A DNA stretch of 64,000 nt from Gymnopus androsaceus JB14 (Eukaryota; Basidiomycota; Agaricomycetes; Agaricales; Omphalotaceae). The notes below the pieces were generated by a model. It was given only the letters and a program-made list of their open reading frames with translations. It was not told where the DNA came from and searched no databases. This document shows, in pieces, positions 10,254 through 20,509 of this stretch. Where the stretch lies: NCBI GenBank assembly GCA_009733575.1, contig ML769619.1, positions 44,348 to 108,347 on the forward strand, read 5' to 3'. Positions within the stretch are counted from its first letter, which is position 1. Each line of letters begins with the position of its first letter. The translations under genes and the position numbers were made by a program.

Positions 10254-11699
10254 CGTTCAGCTTCAAGTTGGAATTTCAGTTGAAATCCCGAAGCTGCCAC
10301 CGTGTGATTTGTGACGGTGCCTCCGCAACGGATCACCGTAGGCGCGTCAATTCGACAATTCCTCGGAATTGCCGCATGGTAGTTCCCGCCAGTCGGTAAC
10401 TCCATGCTGCTCTAGATATTTATCTAGAGCTGCTGTTGGATCCTGTCCAGGATCCCCAACACCTTCGTCGGTGTTCCATTCTGTATGGAACACAAGATTG
10501 TCTCCATCCCAATGATGGCCTACAATCTCCTCTTGAGCATGCCATTCGACGTCAAATTTATATCCGAAGTCATCTGGCTCTTCCACTGACGTCCTTGACG
10601 TCAGGTAGAAATTTTCAAGGGCCTTGTTGTCCTCGATTTGCTCCACTGTCTTCACCATCTTGCTAAGTGTAGCAAGATCGGGAGATGCGCTGCGTTCTAT
10701 CATTTCTGAGATGATAGAGGTGGGCAGCCCATCCAGGAATTTCCTCCTGAGGGCATAAGAGTTAGGTGGGCGGGTCATTCTTGACCCCCACCGCTGAAGT
10801 TCGGCTTTATACGCCCATACACCCTTTTCAGGATCGTACTCGGTAGCCTCGAACTTTTCAGCCGCTACGTGTATAGTTGTAGCTTGCACGAATCGGGCGA
10901 ATAGCCCTAGTATGACTTTCTTGAAAGTCCAATGCAGCTGGGAACAATGAAGTCCTGTAACTTCATTGTTGTACCAGCGTAATACGTCCTCGTCAAGGAA
11001 ACTTCCTACGACTTGGACGCGTTGGTCATTGTTGACCTTTCCAACTAATCGTGAAATCACGATCCATCGGAGTAGGGCCAAAAGCCAGGTGTCGAACTCT
11101 TCGACGTCGTTTGATCCTGTAAATCTGGAAGGATTCGGGATCTTGATGCTCTTGGGCATCTCAGTACTCTGGACCGTTTCACGGTTGCAGTAGTGCCGGA
11201 TTTGTTTTTGGTATTCTCGTAGAATACCCTTGAGCCAGGACTCACGACGTTCATCGTTGTCAGTTCTTGCTCGGAGTTTCTTGATAGCTTTACATCGCAA
11301 TTTGCGACGTACTTTCTTGTCAAGAAACTCGTTATTAGGTGCAAATGCACCTATCCAGTCATTGTCTGACAACGAAGACTCCTTGGAAGAGGATGATGGT
11401 GATGATGGTGGAGGGGGAGGTGGAGATTCACCTTCGGATGAATCATCCCAAGGCATGCGGTGACGACGGGCAGGCTTTTTGCCTTTACGACTCTTGTTGT
11501 CCCTTCCGTTGCCGTCAACATCTCCATTGTCCCCGGGGGGACCATTACCACCTGGAGTTTCCTATCCTCACTTATGTGAGAATTGTTTCGAGTTTGGTTT
11601 ACCGAACCTGCTTGGAACCCACAGTTGTATTGTGGATTCTGCTGGTTGGTGGGCGAATAGCCCACTCTACCAGTGTATTGGGGAGGATACATGTCCTCC

Positions 11700-12095
11700 C
11701 TTCTAACCCACACTTCACGAGGAGTGTGAGACTTGTCAACAGGGTATCCGCTTCTATTGAAGCCAATTCCCTGGTCGGGAATATTAGACACTCCGGATTT
11801 TCGGAGGTCATTGTTTCTGAGTCGCTGGTTAGCGACTCGGTTTTCCCAACTCCGTTGGAGTTGAGTTGCAGCAACAGCTGCGGCAATCTCTTGCCTTGGA
11901 GGAAGAAACATTTCTTCTCTCCGATCCCACACCTCACGGGGAGTGTGGGCTTTGTCGACAGGATATCTGCTTCTGTCGAAGCCAATACCCTGGTCAAGGA
12001 TGTTGGACGCTCCGGAATTTTGGAGGTCGTTGTTTCTGAGTCGCTGTTTAGCGACTCGGTCTTCCCAATTCCATTGAGAATCAACGGAAGGTGGA
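11700..12095 (-). repeat. In-frame tandem duplication within gag (about 60 codons)
   Basis: Two copies encode WEDRVAKQRLRNNDLQ and WENRVANQRLRNNDLR, each continuing through GIGF(D/N)RS(R/G)YPVDK to TPREVW(D/V)RRE. The DNA is likewise repeated, with GTCGCTGTTTAGCGACTCGG and GTCGCTGGTTAGCGACTCGG as landmarks. It is an internal duplication of a charged helical unit. Confidence 0.8.
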
Positions 12096-12700
12096 TCTGC
12101 AGCATTTGCTGCTGTGTTCACCTGCACAGTGGCAGGGTCATTGGCGTTGGTATCCAGTACCATTGCCGTTTGCGCAAACGCAACTATCGGCGAAGTAACT
12201 ACCTCGGATATTTTGCGTATTGGGGTAGGATCACGGATCCTATCCCATTTGGCCGTTGGTACGGCCTGACTTTCGTCAAACGTCGCAGGGCGTTGACGAA
12301 TGTAATGAACATTCGTGTCTGAGGCTAAGCCCAGATGACTGGTAGCTGCGGCTACCGGTTCACGATTCTTAATTCCTGACGAAACGTCAGGAATTGAGGT
12401 CGCAATCCCAGAATGGTGGTCACTCAGTTCCACCGGCACTATTTGGGGTCTCGTCACCACAGGCGACGTTGATCTCGAACGGGATGTAGATTCTACATCC
12501 GAGTGCAATTGAATTCCAGGAGGAGTTCCTGGACTCATTGTATTTACCAACGTATCCATGAGTTTTGAAAACTCACGGGCTACGTTTATGCTCGTTTCTT
12601 GTGCTTCCGCACAGGCACGAGCGACGTTTCTCATCTGTTGAAGGAATTCAACAGACAAGGAGAGGTCGGAACTGAACGGCTCCAAGGGAGCGTTCCGTTT

Positions 12701-14102
12701 TGTTAGGACCGTGCTAGTTTGGTATACTAGATACTATAGGTAGTACTTATAGTAGTTGAAATAAATGTATTGAATTGTCTATTCAGTTAATAGACAATGT
12801 CGAGGGTGTACCGTCGTGTGCAGACCTCAAATGGGAACGTTGTTGAGCTGATATAGAGCTCAGAGATTAGATAATAAGTGATTATTGTGGTAATGGGTAC
12901 AACAATAGTGAATATATGCGCCTATATGCGGTTGCAAAAGGTATGATTGGCGTTAACAGAATGTATCGTCGAGTTTCAGTCACGTGACGAGGTGTTTAAC
13001 GCGTTAAAATGGCTTACACGCATTGGTACGCGTCGTTGATGGTAAATTAAAGAGTTACCAACAGTTATTAGTAGTTAAAAGTATTTGGGAATACAAATGG
13101 GTCGCGAGTATGAGTATCGAGGTGGTTAGCGACGGTGTAGGAAACGGTACTACGGGCAAAAGGGGACGTCGGGACGACGTCCTTAATGGGCCTTATTCAC
13201 GAGGCCGGATTAGTATGTAACTAATCTCGTTAGGTACGTTAATTACGGGTTGCCGTAATTACGTGATATGTTTAATGGGTTTGCGACGAGGCGGTTAGCC
13301 GTCGATTAGCAGTATTGAGGACGAGGGATTGTTTGTAGAGGGTTCGGGGGTAACGTCGAGGGTAATGGTAGGCAGAGGAGTCGTTGGGACGACGTTTAAG
13401 TCCAACGGTATTGAGTGGTTTGGATTAGTGGTTGGTTGACGTTGTTAGGTACGTTAATTACGCGTTGCCGTAATTATATTGTACACTAACGGTTAACGAC
13501 GAGACGATTGGTCGTCTACTAGTCGTGCTGAGGATGATGAGTCATCTGGAAGTTGCTTGAGAGCAACGTCGAAGATATCTGGAAGCAAAGGAGTCGTCGA
13601 GACGTCGTGCAAATCTAACGGTGTAAACCGAGTTAGATTAGTGTTACAAAAATTAGTAATTAGGCACATTGATCGCGGGACGCGATCAAGATCGGATTCA
13701 ATGGATCAATGAGTTATATTGATTGACGTCAAAGCGTAGTTACGGAGCGTCGAGGACGCTCTACGTGTAAGTAAACGAGAAATAACAGGAAAGACGAGAT
13801 ATGTAGCGAGACGGTAAGTAAGCAAAATAGTAGAACTGGGGTCAGAGAGCCCAGTTCCCGCTGCTTTTATAGCAGTCCGGATTTCTAAATACGGACGTAA
13901 TTACGGTACATAGTTACGGTATATTCGAGAACGTTCCGTTAGCCTTAGTTACGGCTAAACGGCACAGGTAATTATGGTATTGACGCGTCGTACTGGTACT
14001 TTGACGCGTTATAGAGCGTTTCGTGGACTATCCACGCGTTAGTAAGTGTAGTAAGTGTAGTATAGTATAGAATGGGAAAAACAATGGGGCTGGGTTGTAA
14101 CA
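12701..14102 (-). mobile_element. Solo LTR (1402 bp) nested in gag, TSD CGTTT
   Basis: On the minus strand it starts TGTTACAACCC and ends GGTCCTAACA, the TGTTA..TAACA ends of a Ty3-type LTR. The 5-bp sequence CGTTT stands on both sides (12696-12700 and 14103-14107). Removing the LTR and one CGTTT joins two pieces of the gag frame without shift, which confirms the limits. A TATAAAAG box on the minus strand at 13864-13871 marks the LTR promoter. No internal element sequence remains, so it arose by LTR-LTR recombination after insertion into the gag-only element. Unlike neighbouring DNA it is rich in CG and ACG motifs. Confidence 0.9.
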
Positions 14103-14370
14103 CGTTTTGACACTAGATTAGTGTCACTCTGCCACGTATGCTCGGGAGCATGCGTGTTCGAGTTGTTGACAATGTTTCGAACATTGTTGCGGTTGTGGAG
14201 AGAATCGTAATGATTCTTGGACTCGTAGGTGGACTTGGTCATAGGACCAGGTTTTGTGAAATTAAAAAACTTTAATTTCGATCGCGCAAAGTTACGCTTT
14301 GATGTCACTTGTGTTTAGCACAAGTAAAGAACACGGAATACGAAGAGTATTGCAAGATGTTCAAAAAAGT

Positions 14371-14559
14371 ATAAGACCTTGGTGAGGTCAGAGCTAAGTA
14401 TCACCCAAATGAACACAACTGGACTGTAATTGTCAAGGTATTCGGTATGGGTAAAGGTTAAGCTAAAGTACGAGTGACATAAAGTGACATTTATATAGTA
14501 ACATGAATGAATTAAAAGATAACATAACAATGTATGCATAAGGGAACAGGGGCATTACA
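14371..14559 (-). repeat. 5-prime LTR of the gag-only element
   Basis: Matches 7431-7619 at all but two positions seen by eye. Its outer end is followed by AGATCT, identical to the hexamer before 7431. Downstream on the minus strand a leader of about 130 bp precedes the gag ATG. Confidence 0.85.
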
Positions 14560-15698
14560 AGATCTTTACCCCAATCTAATGTTGATCCAATGAGTTTTTG
14601 CCAGTAACAACCACCCTCATACCTGCCTCTTCAAGATGCCTTCAATGGTATGTAGATCTCCGAACAAAAGCAAGCAGTTTCACTTGCAGAACTTGACCCA
14701 CCAGTGAAAACATCAGGATACCACCTTGAAGACACCACATTAACAAGGAGTTATGTGAGGGAAGGCATGCAAACTTTGCATAAGGGGCGAGGTTATGGGA
14801 CTGAAGAACAATGGCGTATTAAATGCCATACTCCGACCCATATCATCTGGATGAAAGTCTCGCATGTAATCGAATCCACGTATCATCTCATACTTACGTT
14901 GTCAACCACCCTTGCACATGCAGACTGCTTCATACCCGTATCATTGTTAGCCTTCAAAATCGCGGTCCTTGAACAACTGTTGTCCTCACATGGTGGGTTG
15001 CTTGTCACCCAGGATAGTGAGATAGTGGCCAAAACTTTTATAGAACCCAAATAAAGTAGAGAAGCAGGAAGCTAAGCAACAATTAACAACCAGCTACTAA
15101 TAGGCTAGCCACCTAGGTCGAAATTTGGAACAATAAAGTTGCTGCTATTCACGGAATTGAATCCTTCAGTGGCAAGAATCTGTGCCGAGCTCCAGCAATT
15201 GAAATGGTTTGCAGTCTTTTGAGCGAGTATCCTTGTAGTCGGCTTGCTCACATTCCAATCACTTATAACGCCGATCTTCTCCAGTTGGTCTATCCATTCA
15301 AAATCGAAATCAGACTTTGGATTGAGTCTAATAAAGTAAATAGGCACAAACCATTGCGACTCCGCTTAGAGACCCAGTGAAGGTTGTTGGTTCTAACTGG
15401 CAAATATTGATTGAAAGTTGCACCCTCGATAGAGGTCGGTCAATGCACACGTGCATGTATAGGTGTTGCCATGACTCTTGGTCCCGCCACTCACTTTTTT
15501 CCAATTCCTGCCAAAAACACTCCCTTTGTCCTAATCAGCCCCCATTTTGCCCATTTAGACTGCACAAAGCCCTGGAAGTGTTTTGGCCTGCATTAAAAAG
15601 GTACTTTGCACCGGGTTATTACAAGTTGAAGATGAATGCAAGATTGGTATTGGAAGTTGTCGCGCTTAGAATGGAAAGGCACCAATTTGTTGGGTTTC
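14560..15698. other. Unassigned sequence between LTR elements
   Basis: Short frames only: plus 14704-15054 (116 codons, no ATG at its start), minus 15105-15347 and plus 15377-15709. The last includes WPALKRYFAPGYYKLKMNA, which looks protein-like, but no family is recognised. It is probably the host or older-element sequence into which the LTR elements inserted. Confidence 0.3.
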
Positions 15699-15703
15699 TA
15701 TCC

Positions 15704-16462
15704 TGTTAGGAACTGCTCTAAAAGACTACTTTAAAGTGTTAATAAGTAAGTAAGTGAGTAAGTATTTAGTTAATAGGCTTGTTAATAGACCTATGTACAA
15801 TGTGGGTCACTTGTGCAGACAATGACTACAGAAAGTATATTAATATAAGGTGTTTAACAAGTGTTATAAGTATCATAAGTATTCGATAGTTTGAGCGCTT
15901 ACCGTGGGAAAATATGTGTAAGCGGCGCCAAAAGGGTCGGGGTCGGTGTTGGCGCGATGGCGGGCACTCGGGATCAATCAACGGATTGATCAGATAAGTC
16001 AAAGGACCGATTTCCGGTTGTCAAGGGTTTCCTCGGAAATTAGCGGGTTTGATCGTTACGATTAACAATCAAACGTAGTTTAGAATCGTGAAAATAAGCG
16101 GAATTCGATGCAGTAAATGATGAGCTCAATATCTTTGGGACTGTAGTCTCAAAGAAAAGTAGATTAGGCAAAATACTCAAGCTGGGGCTTTACAGGGATT
16201 TTAGCCCAGCTTTTATAGTGTTTCTAGCTAGATAAGATAATAAGATGTTATGTAAATGTAGATAAGTTCAGCCAATTATAATAGTGGATGGTTCGGGCAT
16301 TGCCCGGGGTTACGGCATTGCTGTAAGTATTGTATTTGAGTGCCTCGGGCATATTCCGGGCATGTATTCTACTGGCAAACCTTGCTAGGACTTGTAATGT
16401 AGGTAGTGTTAGCACTATTATAATGTAAGTAGTAAAAAATGTTAGTGGGGTGGGTCATAACA
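15704..16462 (-). mobile_element. Solo LTR, 759 bp, TSD TATCC
   Basis: Minus-strand ends are TGTTATGACCC and GTTCCTAACA. TATCC flanks both sides (15699-15703 and 16463-16467), a perfect 5-bp target duplication. TATAAAAG on the minus strand at 16210-16217 is the promoter box, within an imperfect repeat of AGCTGGGCT. Ends and promoter layout resemble the 1402-bp solo LTR at 12701, so the two belong to related Ty3-type families of different length. Confidence 0.9.
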
Positions 16463-16467
16463 TATCC

Positions 16468-17034
16468 GAGCCTCTGTGAGTCTTTTGAGGTTTTGGGGTC
16501 ATATTGGCATTGGAAGCGCCGCGCGAGAACCCTCTGATATGCTGCATCCTCGAGCAGCGAAAAGGATAGAATGGCAGTTTGACTCTGGGGTAGACGCTTC
16601 CTAGTGCGGCGCAAGTTCAAATCAGGCAGATATCACTGTTTCTGCAAGATGCAGGCATCGAGGCAGGATATAAGTGCAGGCCATTCTGAATGGAAAAGCA
16701 ACTGCGAGTTCAGGAGATTAAACTTTGCTAAAAGTGCCTCTGGCACTCCCTGATCTCCGTTGCCCGTGAGGAGACTTCTCGGAACAGGGTCAATCGTTTA
16801 AATCCGTAGTAGAACACGGGCTTGTGTGCGGTTGCCCGCAGAAGCAAACTGGAGGTATGGATGAAGTTGGTGTTGATTGGTCCCGGCTAACGGGCTTTCA
16901 TGCCGCAGTCCGGGATAAGTCCGGTGGCAGGCATGCAGACCTGGTGCTCCTTCTCCTTCCCCGCATAGCAACGGTAGCTCTCTTTCTTCATGAAATCAGT
17001 TCTTTCTTCGTAACCACCATCTCCTCAGCTGTGT
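16468..17034. other. No gene seen
   Basis: Mixed-composition sequence between two LTRs. A stretch near 16570-16625 resembles tRNA box elements (TGGCAGTTTG, GTTCAAATC) but does not fold as a tRNA by eye. Confidence 0.4.
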
Positions 17035-17344
17035 TGTCGCGCTTCATACGCGTATGCACGCGTATGAATTCGCGACAAGTTCCTTGGACTTACCATAGTG
17101 ACATTACATACTTTACATACCAGTTATCGGTGCTCTCGGGCACGTTTCGTTCCTTACTACTTACTGTTGCTAGTACAACTGCCATAGATACGTAGGGACT
17201 CGGTACGTATAAAGCCAGTACCGCGTCGAGAGTTAGGACTTTTCCCGCTTGCCAATATATACATTCCTTATCCCGCGAACAACCTCGAACTGCCCTCTCG
17301 AACCCGAAGCACGTTTCCGTCTACACACGGAACCAAGCTTTACA
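17035..17344 (+). repeat. 5-prime LTR of the Gag-protease element
   Basis: Begins TGTCGCGCTTC and ends GCTTTACA. Contains TATAAAG at 17208-17214 as promoter box. It starts with a small inverted repeat around CATACGCGTATG. Confidence 0.85.
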
Positions 17345-17345
17345 T

Positions 17346-17363
17346 CTGGAGCCCACCGCGAGG
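17346..17363 (+). promoter_or_regulatory. Candidate tRNA primer-binding site
   Basis: CTGGAGCCCACCGCGAGG lies one base after the LTR end. TGG complements the CCA end of a tRNA, as usual for minus-strand primers. The priming tRNA was not identified. Confidence 0.5.
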
Positions 17364-17429
17364 GGGTAATCCAGCGTTGTTTGCAACAACTCCTATCTTC
17401 TCAAGACGTCTCGACCACGTCGAGAAGGT

Positions 17430-19994
17430 TTGAGAACCCGTCGTCTCTCTCCAGAGTCTCAAGAGCTACTCACTGCTCTACAGTCTGCTGAACTTAGCTT
17501 CGAAGTCTCGGACGTTTTCGAACCCGTACCTGACGACGAAGCCACACATAATCAGCTTTCCCTGTTATCACCTTTATCTACACCACCCGATACTCCTCCA
17601 GAACGGACTCCTAGTCCCGGAAGTCCCAGATACCGAACTCCTAGTCCAGGGAGCGTTAATCCCAACCCTAGTCCCAGGGTTAATCCAGATACCAGACCTA
17701 CTCCAGGGTCTACTCAACAGATAAATCCCATTCCAAACATTACCCGATTGCCACAGATGGCCACGTTACACCCTCTTCCTGCTCGAAATGAGTGTTCAGC
17801 CCCCAAATGGGATTCCAAATATGAAGAGCAACTCCCTACCTTCTTCGAAGAATTTGAGACCGTGGCGAAAGCTGCTGGGATTGATACAGATGACACCGAT
17901 ATGAAGAAGGGGATTCTTTGCTACGCTGATCCTGAATCGATGAGGTTCTGGCGAACCCTCCCCACGTTCAAAGAAGTTGCCAAAACGTGGGCCGAATTCA
18001 AGAAAGAGGTCTTGTCCCACTATCCCGGCGCATTGGAGGTGGCGGAGGCGACAACCGAGGACCTTAAGAAGGTTGTCAGCGAGTTCGCTAAATCCGGAAT
18101 TTCAAACAGTAAAGAGCTCGGTACTTACCACCGAAAGTTCTCCATCGTCGCCGATTCCCTTCAGGAACATGGTATCCTTTCCGGGGTCCAAGTCGCCAGC
18201 TTCTATGTGCAGGCATTCCCTGATTCCATCCGCATCCGTCTAGATACACATTTACAGGTGTCATTCCCGAAGAAGGTTAAAGGTCAAGCATATTCACTTA
18301 CCGAATTACGCGAAGCCATCGATTTCCTCCTTTCTGACGCGTCGACCACCGTGATAGGTGGAAATTTTAGCGTCGGGGACCAATCTCTGGTCCCCGTTTC
18401 CTCCACAATGGCTTTGGTTACTCCCAAGTTGGAATCTACGGACTCGAAGCTTGATCAGTTCCTGGCATTGTTCACCCAAATGATGAGCCAGATGGGAAAT
18501 AATAACTCACCTCAGTCTAGTGGTGGTAACCGTCCTCCAAAACAGAACCGATCCAACAAATGCTTCTGGGACAATTGTGATAGTCCCAACTTCGATACTT
18601 GCGTCGACCTAAGAGATTGGGTTGACAAGGGTCGAGTCGAGCGCAGCGAGAACGGATTCGTGCAACTTAAGAGTGGTCAGCGTCTCCCTCGTAATCAACA
18701 ATATATGGAAGGTACCTTAAAACAACGTTTCAAACGTTATTTCGAAGACCATCCGTCCGAGAAGTCCTGGTTGTTGGAGTCACCCCAGGTTACAACGGGT
18801 CCGTTGGCAGGAGTCGACGTGAGTACCCATTCCTCCTATTCCCTCCGTGGGTTCCAAGGTCCGTCGATGCTCGCAAAGGCCGCGTCGTATATGACGAGCC
18901 CCGTCGAGGAAGAGCCAGAAGCTGAAGCAATACGTCAGCTCATCTTTAAAATGGAAACTCGTCGAGCGACGAAAGAAGCTAAAGACAAGGACGTACCTGA
19001 TAAAACGTCGTCAAAGCCTATATCCAAACCTAATCCTCCTCCCCGCGATCCTGAGCCTTCCCAACCAATTCCTCCCGTTCCTGGTCCAACGAGACCGCCG
19101 AAGCCTATCATAGGCAAACTCCCTCCTAATTACGTTCCTCCGCAAGAGAGAACGGTTGGCGTGCCTCCAAAGGACGACAACCGTAACTTTCGTTACCGTG
19201 CACCTATCGAGACTGAGGCTGCAGTTGAACGTGTTGTTCAAGCTGGTCTCTCGAGTGTAGTATCTATCAGACAAGATGATTTGTTAGCGATCACGCCAGA
19301 TTACCGAAGAAAAGTAAAAGAAAGCGTAACGAGCCGTCGAATTGGGATCGACGGTAATCTATTGGAAGATATTGAACCGACTTACCTTTTGGAATCTGCA
19401 AAATCACTGTCCCCGAGTAGGACTCGGTACAGCGACATGGAATCCCTCCCATTTGCCCTGAAAGACCCTCCAGATCCGGTGGCGGTCTTCTTCCAGGAAT
19501 TCGGAGACGCAAGGGAAGGGGATGATTTCTATGTCGCCAAAGAATCGTCGAGCATCCGAGGCCTGAACGCTCTCATTGGAGAATGTGCTGTTCATTGTGT
19601 TGCGGACAGCGGCTGTAGTATAGTTGCAATGTCTGACGCAACTAGCAACGCGTTAGGTCTCTCCTTCGATCCAAAACGTCGAATTCCGCTACAAAGTGCA
19701 AACGGTAAGACGGACTGGACACTTGGAGTCGCAAAAGACGTACCGTTTCGGTTCGGCGAGATAATCTCATTCCTGCAAGTCCATATCGTCGAGTCGCCTG
19801 CATACAACGTCTTGCTGGGTCATCCTTTCGAGATCCTCACCCAAGCCTGTATCCAAAATTTCCTCTCCGGCGATCAGCACTATACGCTGACCGACCCCAA
19901 TACCGACAAAGTCATTACGATCCCCACCATCCCTCGAGAGCTTCCACGGTTTCGCAAGGAGGACGGAAGAGACAGAAGAAATCAGCTAGGATGA
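17430..19994 (+). CDS. Gag-protease polyprotein of a Ty3-type element
   Basis: 854 open codons without a lesion; the frame is open from about 17370 but has no ATG there. The first Met is near residue 109 (MATLHPLPARN), so the true start is unsettled. The N-terminus is Pro/Ser-rich with repeats of RTPSPGS. Residues about 125-300 form the Gag/capsid region (FEEFETVAKAAGI, WAEFKKEVLSHYPGA, YHRKFSIVADSL). A Cys cluster CFWDNCDSPNFDTC at about 377 sits where a zinc knuckle is usual but lacks its His. A Pro-rich linker follows. The retroviral-type aspartic protease has its active-site triad in VADSGCSIVAMS at about 724 and a flap/strand segment ending YNVLLGHPFE. Nothing of reverse transcriptase or integrase follows. 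Confidence 0.85.
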   Translation: MRTRRLSPESQELLTALQSAELSFEVSDVFEPVPDDEATHNQLSLLSPLSTPPDTPPERTPSPGSPRYRTPSPGSVNPNPSPRVNPDTRPTPGSTQQINPIPNITRLPQMATLHPLPARNECSAPKWDSKYEEQLPTFFEEFETVAKAAGIDTDDTDMKKGILCYADPESMRFWRTLPTFKEVAKTWAEFKKEVLSHYPGALEVAEATTEDLKKVVSEFAKSGISNSKELGTYHRKFSIVADSLQEHGILSGVQVASFYVQAFPDSIRIRLDTHLQVSFPKKVKGQAYSLTELREAIDFLLSDASTTVIGGNFSVGDQSLVPVSSTMALVTPKLESTDSKLDQFLALFTQMMSQMGNNNSPQSSGGNRPPKQNRSNKCFWDNCDSPNFDTCVDLRDWVDKGRVERSENGFVQLKSGQRLPRNQQYMEGTLKQRFKRYFEDHPSEKSWLLESPQVTTGPLAGVDVSTHSSYSLRGFQGPSMLAKAASYMTSPVEEEPEAEAIRQLIFKMETRRATKEAKDKDVPDKTSSKPISKPNPPPRDPEPSQPIPPVPGPTRPPKPIIGKLPPNYVPPQERTVGVPPKDDNRNFRYRAPIETEAAVERVVQAGLSSVVSIRQDDLLAITPDYRRKVKESVTSRRIGIDGNLLEDIEPTYLLESAKSLSPSRTRYSDMESLPFALKDPPDPVAVFFQEFGDAREGDDFYVAKESSSIRGLNALIGECAVHCVADSGCSIVAMSDATSNALGLSFDPKRRIPLQSANGKTDWTLGVAKDVPFRFGEIISFLQVHIVESPAYNVLLGHPFEILTQACIQNFLSGDQHYTLTDPNTDKVITIPTIPRELPRFRKEDGRDRRNQLG

Positions 19995-20495
19995 GGACGT
20001 GAACCAGCGTTGAAATCGGACTTATCTAATCTCGGCGCCAATATCTCTATTTCTCTTAAATCCGACGTCCTCGGTCCGGCACCGAGTTCCGATCAAATTA
20101 TCTTGGCGTTCATGCTTAATTCTCTTACAATGCAACGACGTACGCGTCGATTCTTCAGTGCTCGGCCATCCTAGCCTCCTCCACTATCTCCTCTGGCCTA
20201 TCCTCTCCCTGTTCCACTTAGGTGGCAATCTTCCCCACCTTCCTTCTCAACTTAAATCCTTACCCTTAATCCCAAATAATAATTCCATTCCTATACCCTT
20301 CCCCAGCTCAATTCCACTCCTCCGCTGTTCACTCCCACTGGTCGCTATACCCAAGAAATTATTGACAGCGTTCACGACCACGCTTTCCTATGGCCGGAGA
20401 AAGGAAAGCATCTCATTTGTTTTTCTTTTTTTTCTCTTTCTTTTTTTTTTTTTTTCCCGCTCCGTTTGGTCCCCCGTGGTTTCTTTTTTTTTTTA
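19995..20495 (+). other. 3-prime untranslated region of the Gag-protease element
   Basis: Contains long T and C/T tracts (20405-20455, 20481-20493) and no frame resembling pol. This is where an autonomous relative would carry reverse transcriptase, RNase H and integrase. Confidence 0.6.
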
Positions 20496-20509
20496 AAGTG
20501 GAGAGGGGA
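20496..20509 (+). promoter_or_regulatory. Polypurine tract
   Basis: AAGTGGAGAGGGGA directly before the 3-prime LTR start TGTCGCGC; position and composition are as expected. Confidence 0.75.

Larger units (their letters stand above)
10347..14242 (-). pseudogene. Gag of the LTR element, split by a solo LTR and a one-base frameshift
   Basis: Reading begins at ATG 14242 (MTKSTYESKNHYD), runs to 14103, is interrupted by the solo LTR (12701-14102) and resumes in frame at 12695 with NAPLEPFSSD. It continues to about 11567, then shifts by one base into the frame ETPGGNGPPGD that ends at 10347, about 830 codons in all. The last third holds a retrotransposon-Gag/capsid-like region: PKSIKIPNPSRFTG, EFDTWLLALLRWI, WYNNEV, then RKFLDGLPTSIISEMI. 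No CCHC knuckle follows. The middle contains a tandem duplication of about 60 residues. The shift site lies beside a TAG in the other frame, so a mutation is likelier than programmed shifting. Confidence 0.75.
7431..14559 (-). mobile_element. Non-autonomous LTR retroelement with Gag and an orphan ORF, no pol (TR-GAG-like)
   Basis: Two 189-bp direct repeats (7431-7619 and 14371-14559) bound the element, and the 6-bp sequence AGATCT flanks both outer ends as a target duplication. On the minus strand the LTR starts TGTAATGCCCC. A polypurine tract lies directly before the 3-prime LTR. The LTRs differ by eye at only two sites, both CpG, so insertion is recent. Between them are a Gag gene and a second ORF of about 795 codons. 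There is no protease, reverse transcriptase, RNase H or integrase, so enzymes must come from another element. The layout resembles the terminal-repeat gag elements (TR-GAG) known from plants. A solo LTR is nested inside. No TGG-type primer-binding site follows the 5-prime LTR. Confidence 0.85.

Noticed and set aside
11560..11575. Programmed frameshift in gag
   Set aside because: No slippery heptamer or pseudoknot candidate was seen and a stop codon sits beside the shift; mutation is simpler. Kept only as a low-interest question.
11339..12322. Plus-strand frame of 327 codons
   Set aside because: Antisense shadow of gag; its Cys/His/Ser-rich content has no motif and the gag repeats explain its openness.
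12701..14102. Part of the 5-prime leader of the gag-only element
   Set aside because: It has its own TGTTA..TAACA ends, a promoter box and a CGTTT duplication, and gag reads across it once removed.
16570..16625. tRNA-like box sequences (TGGCAGTTTG, GTTCAAATC)
   Set aside because: Acceptor and anticodon stems do not pair by eye and spacing is wrong; tRNAscan-SE would settle it.
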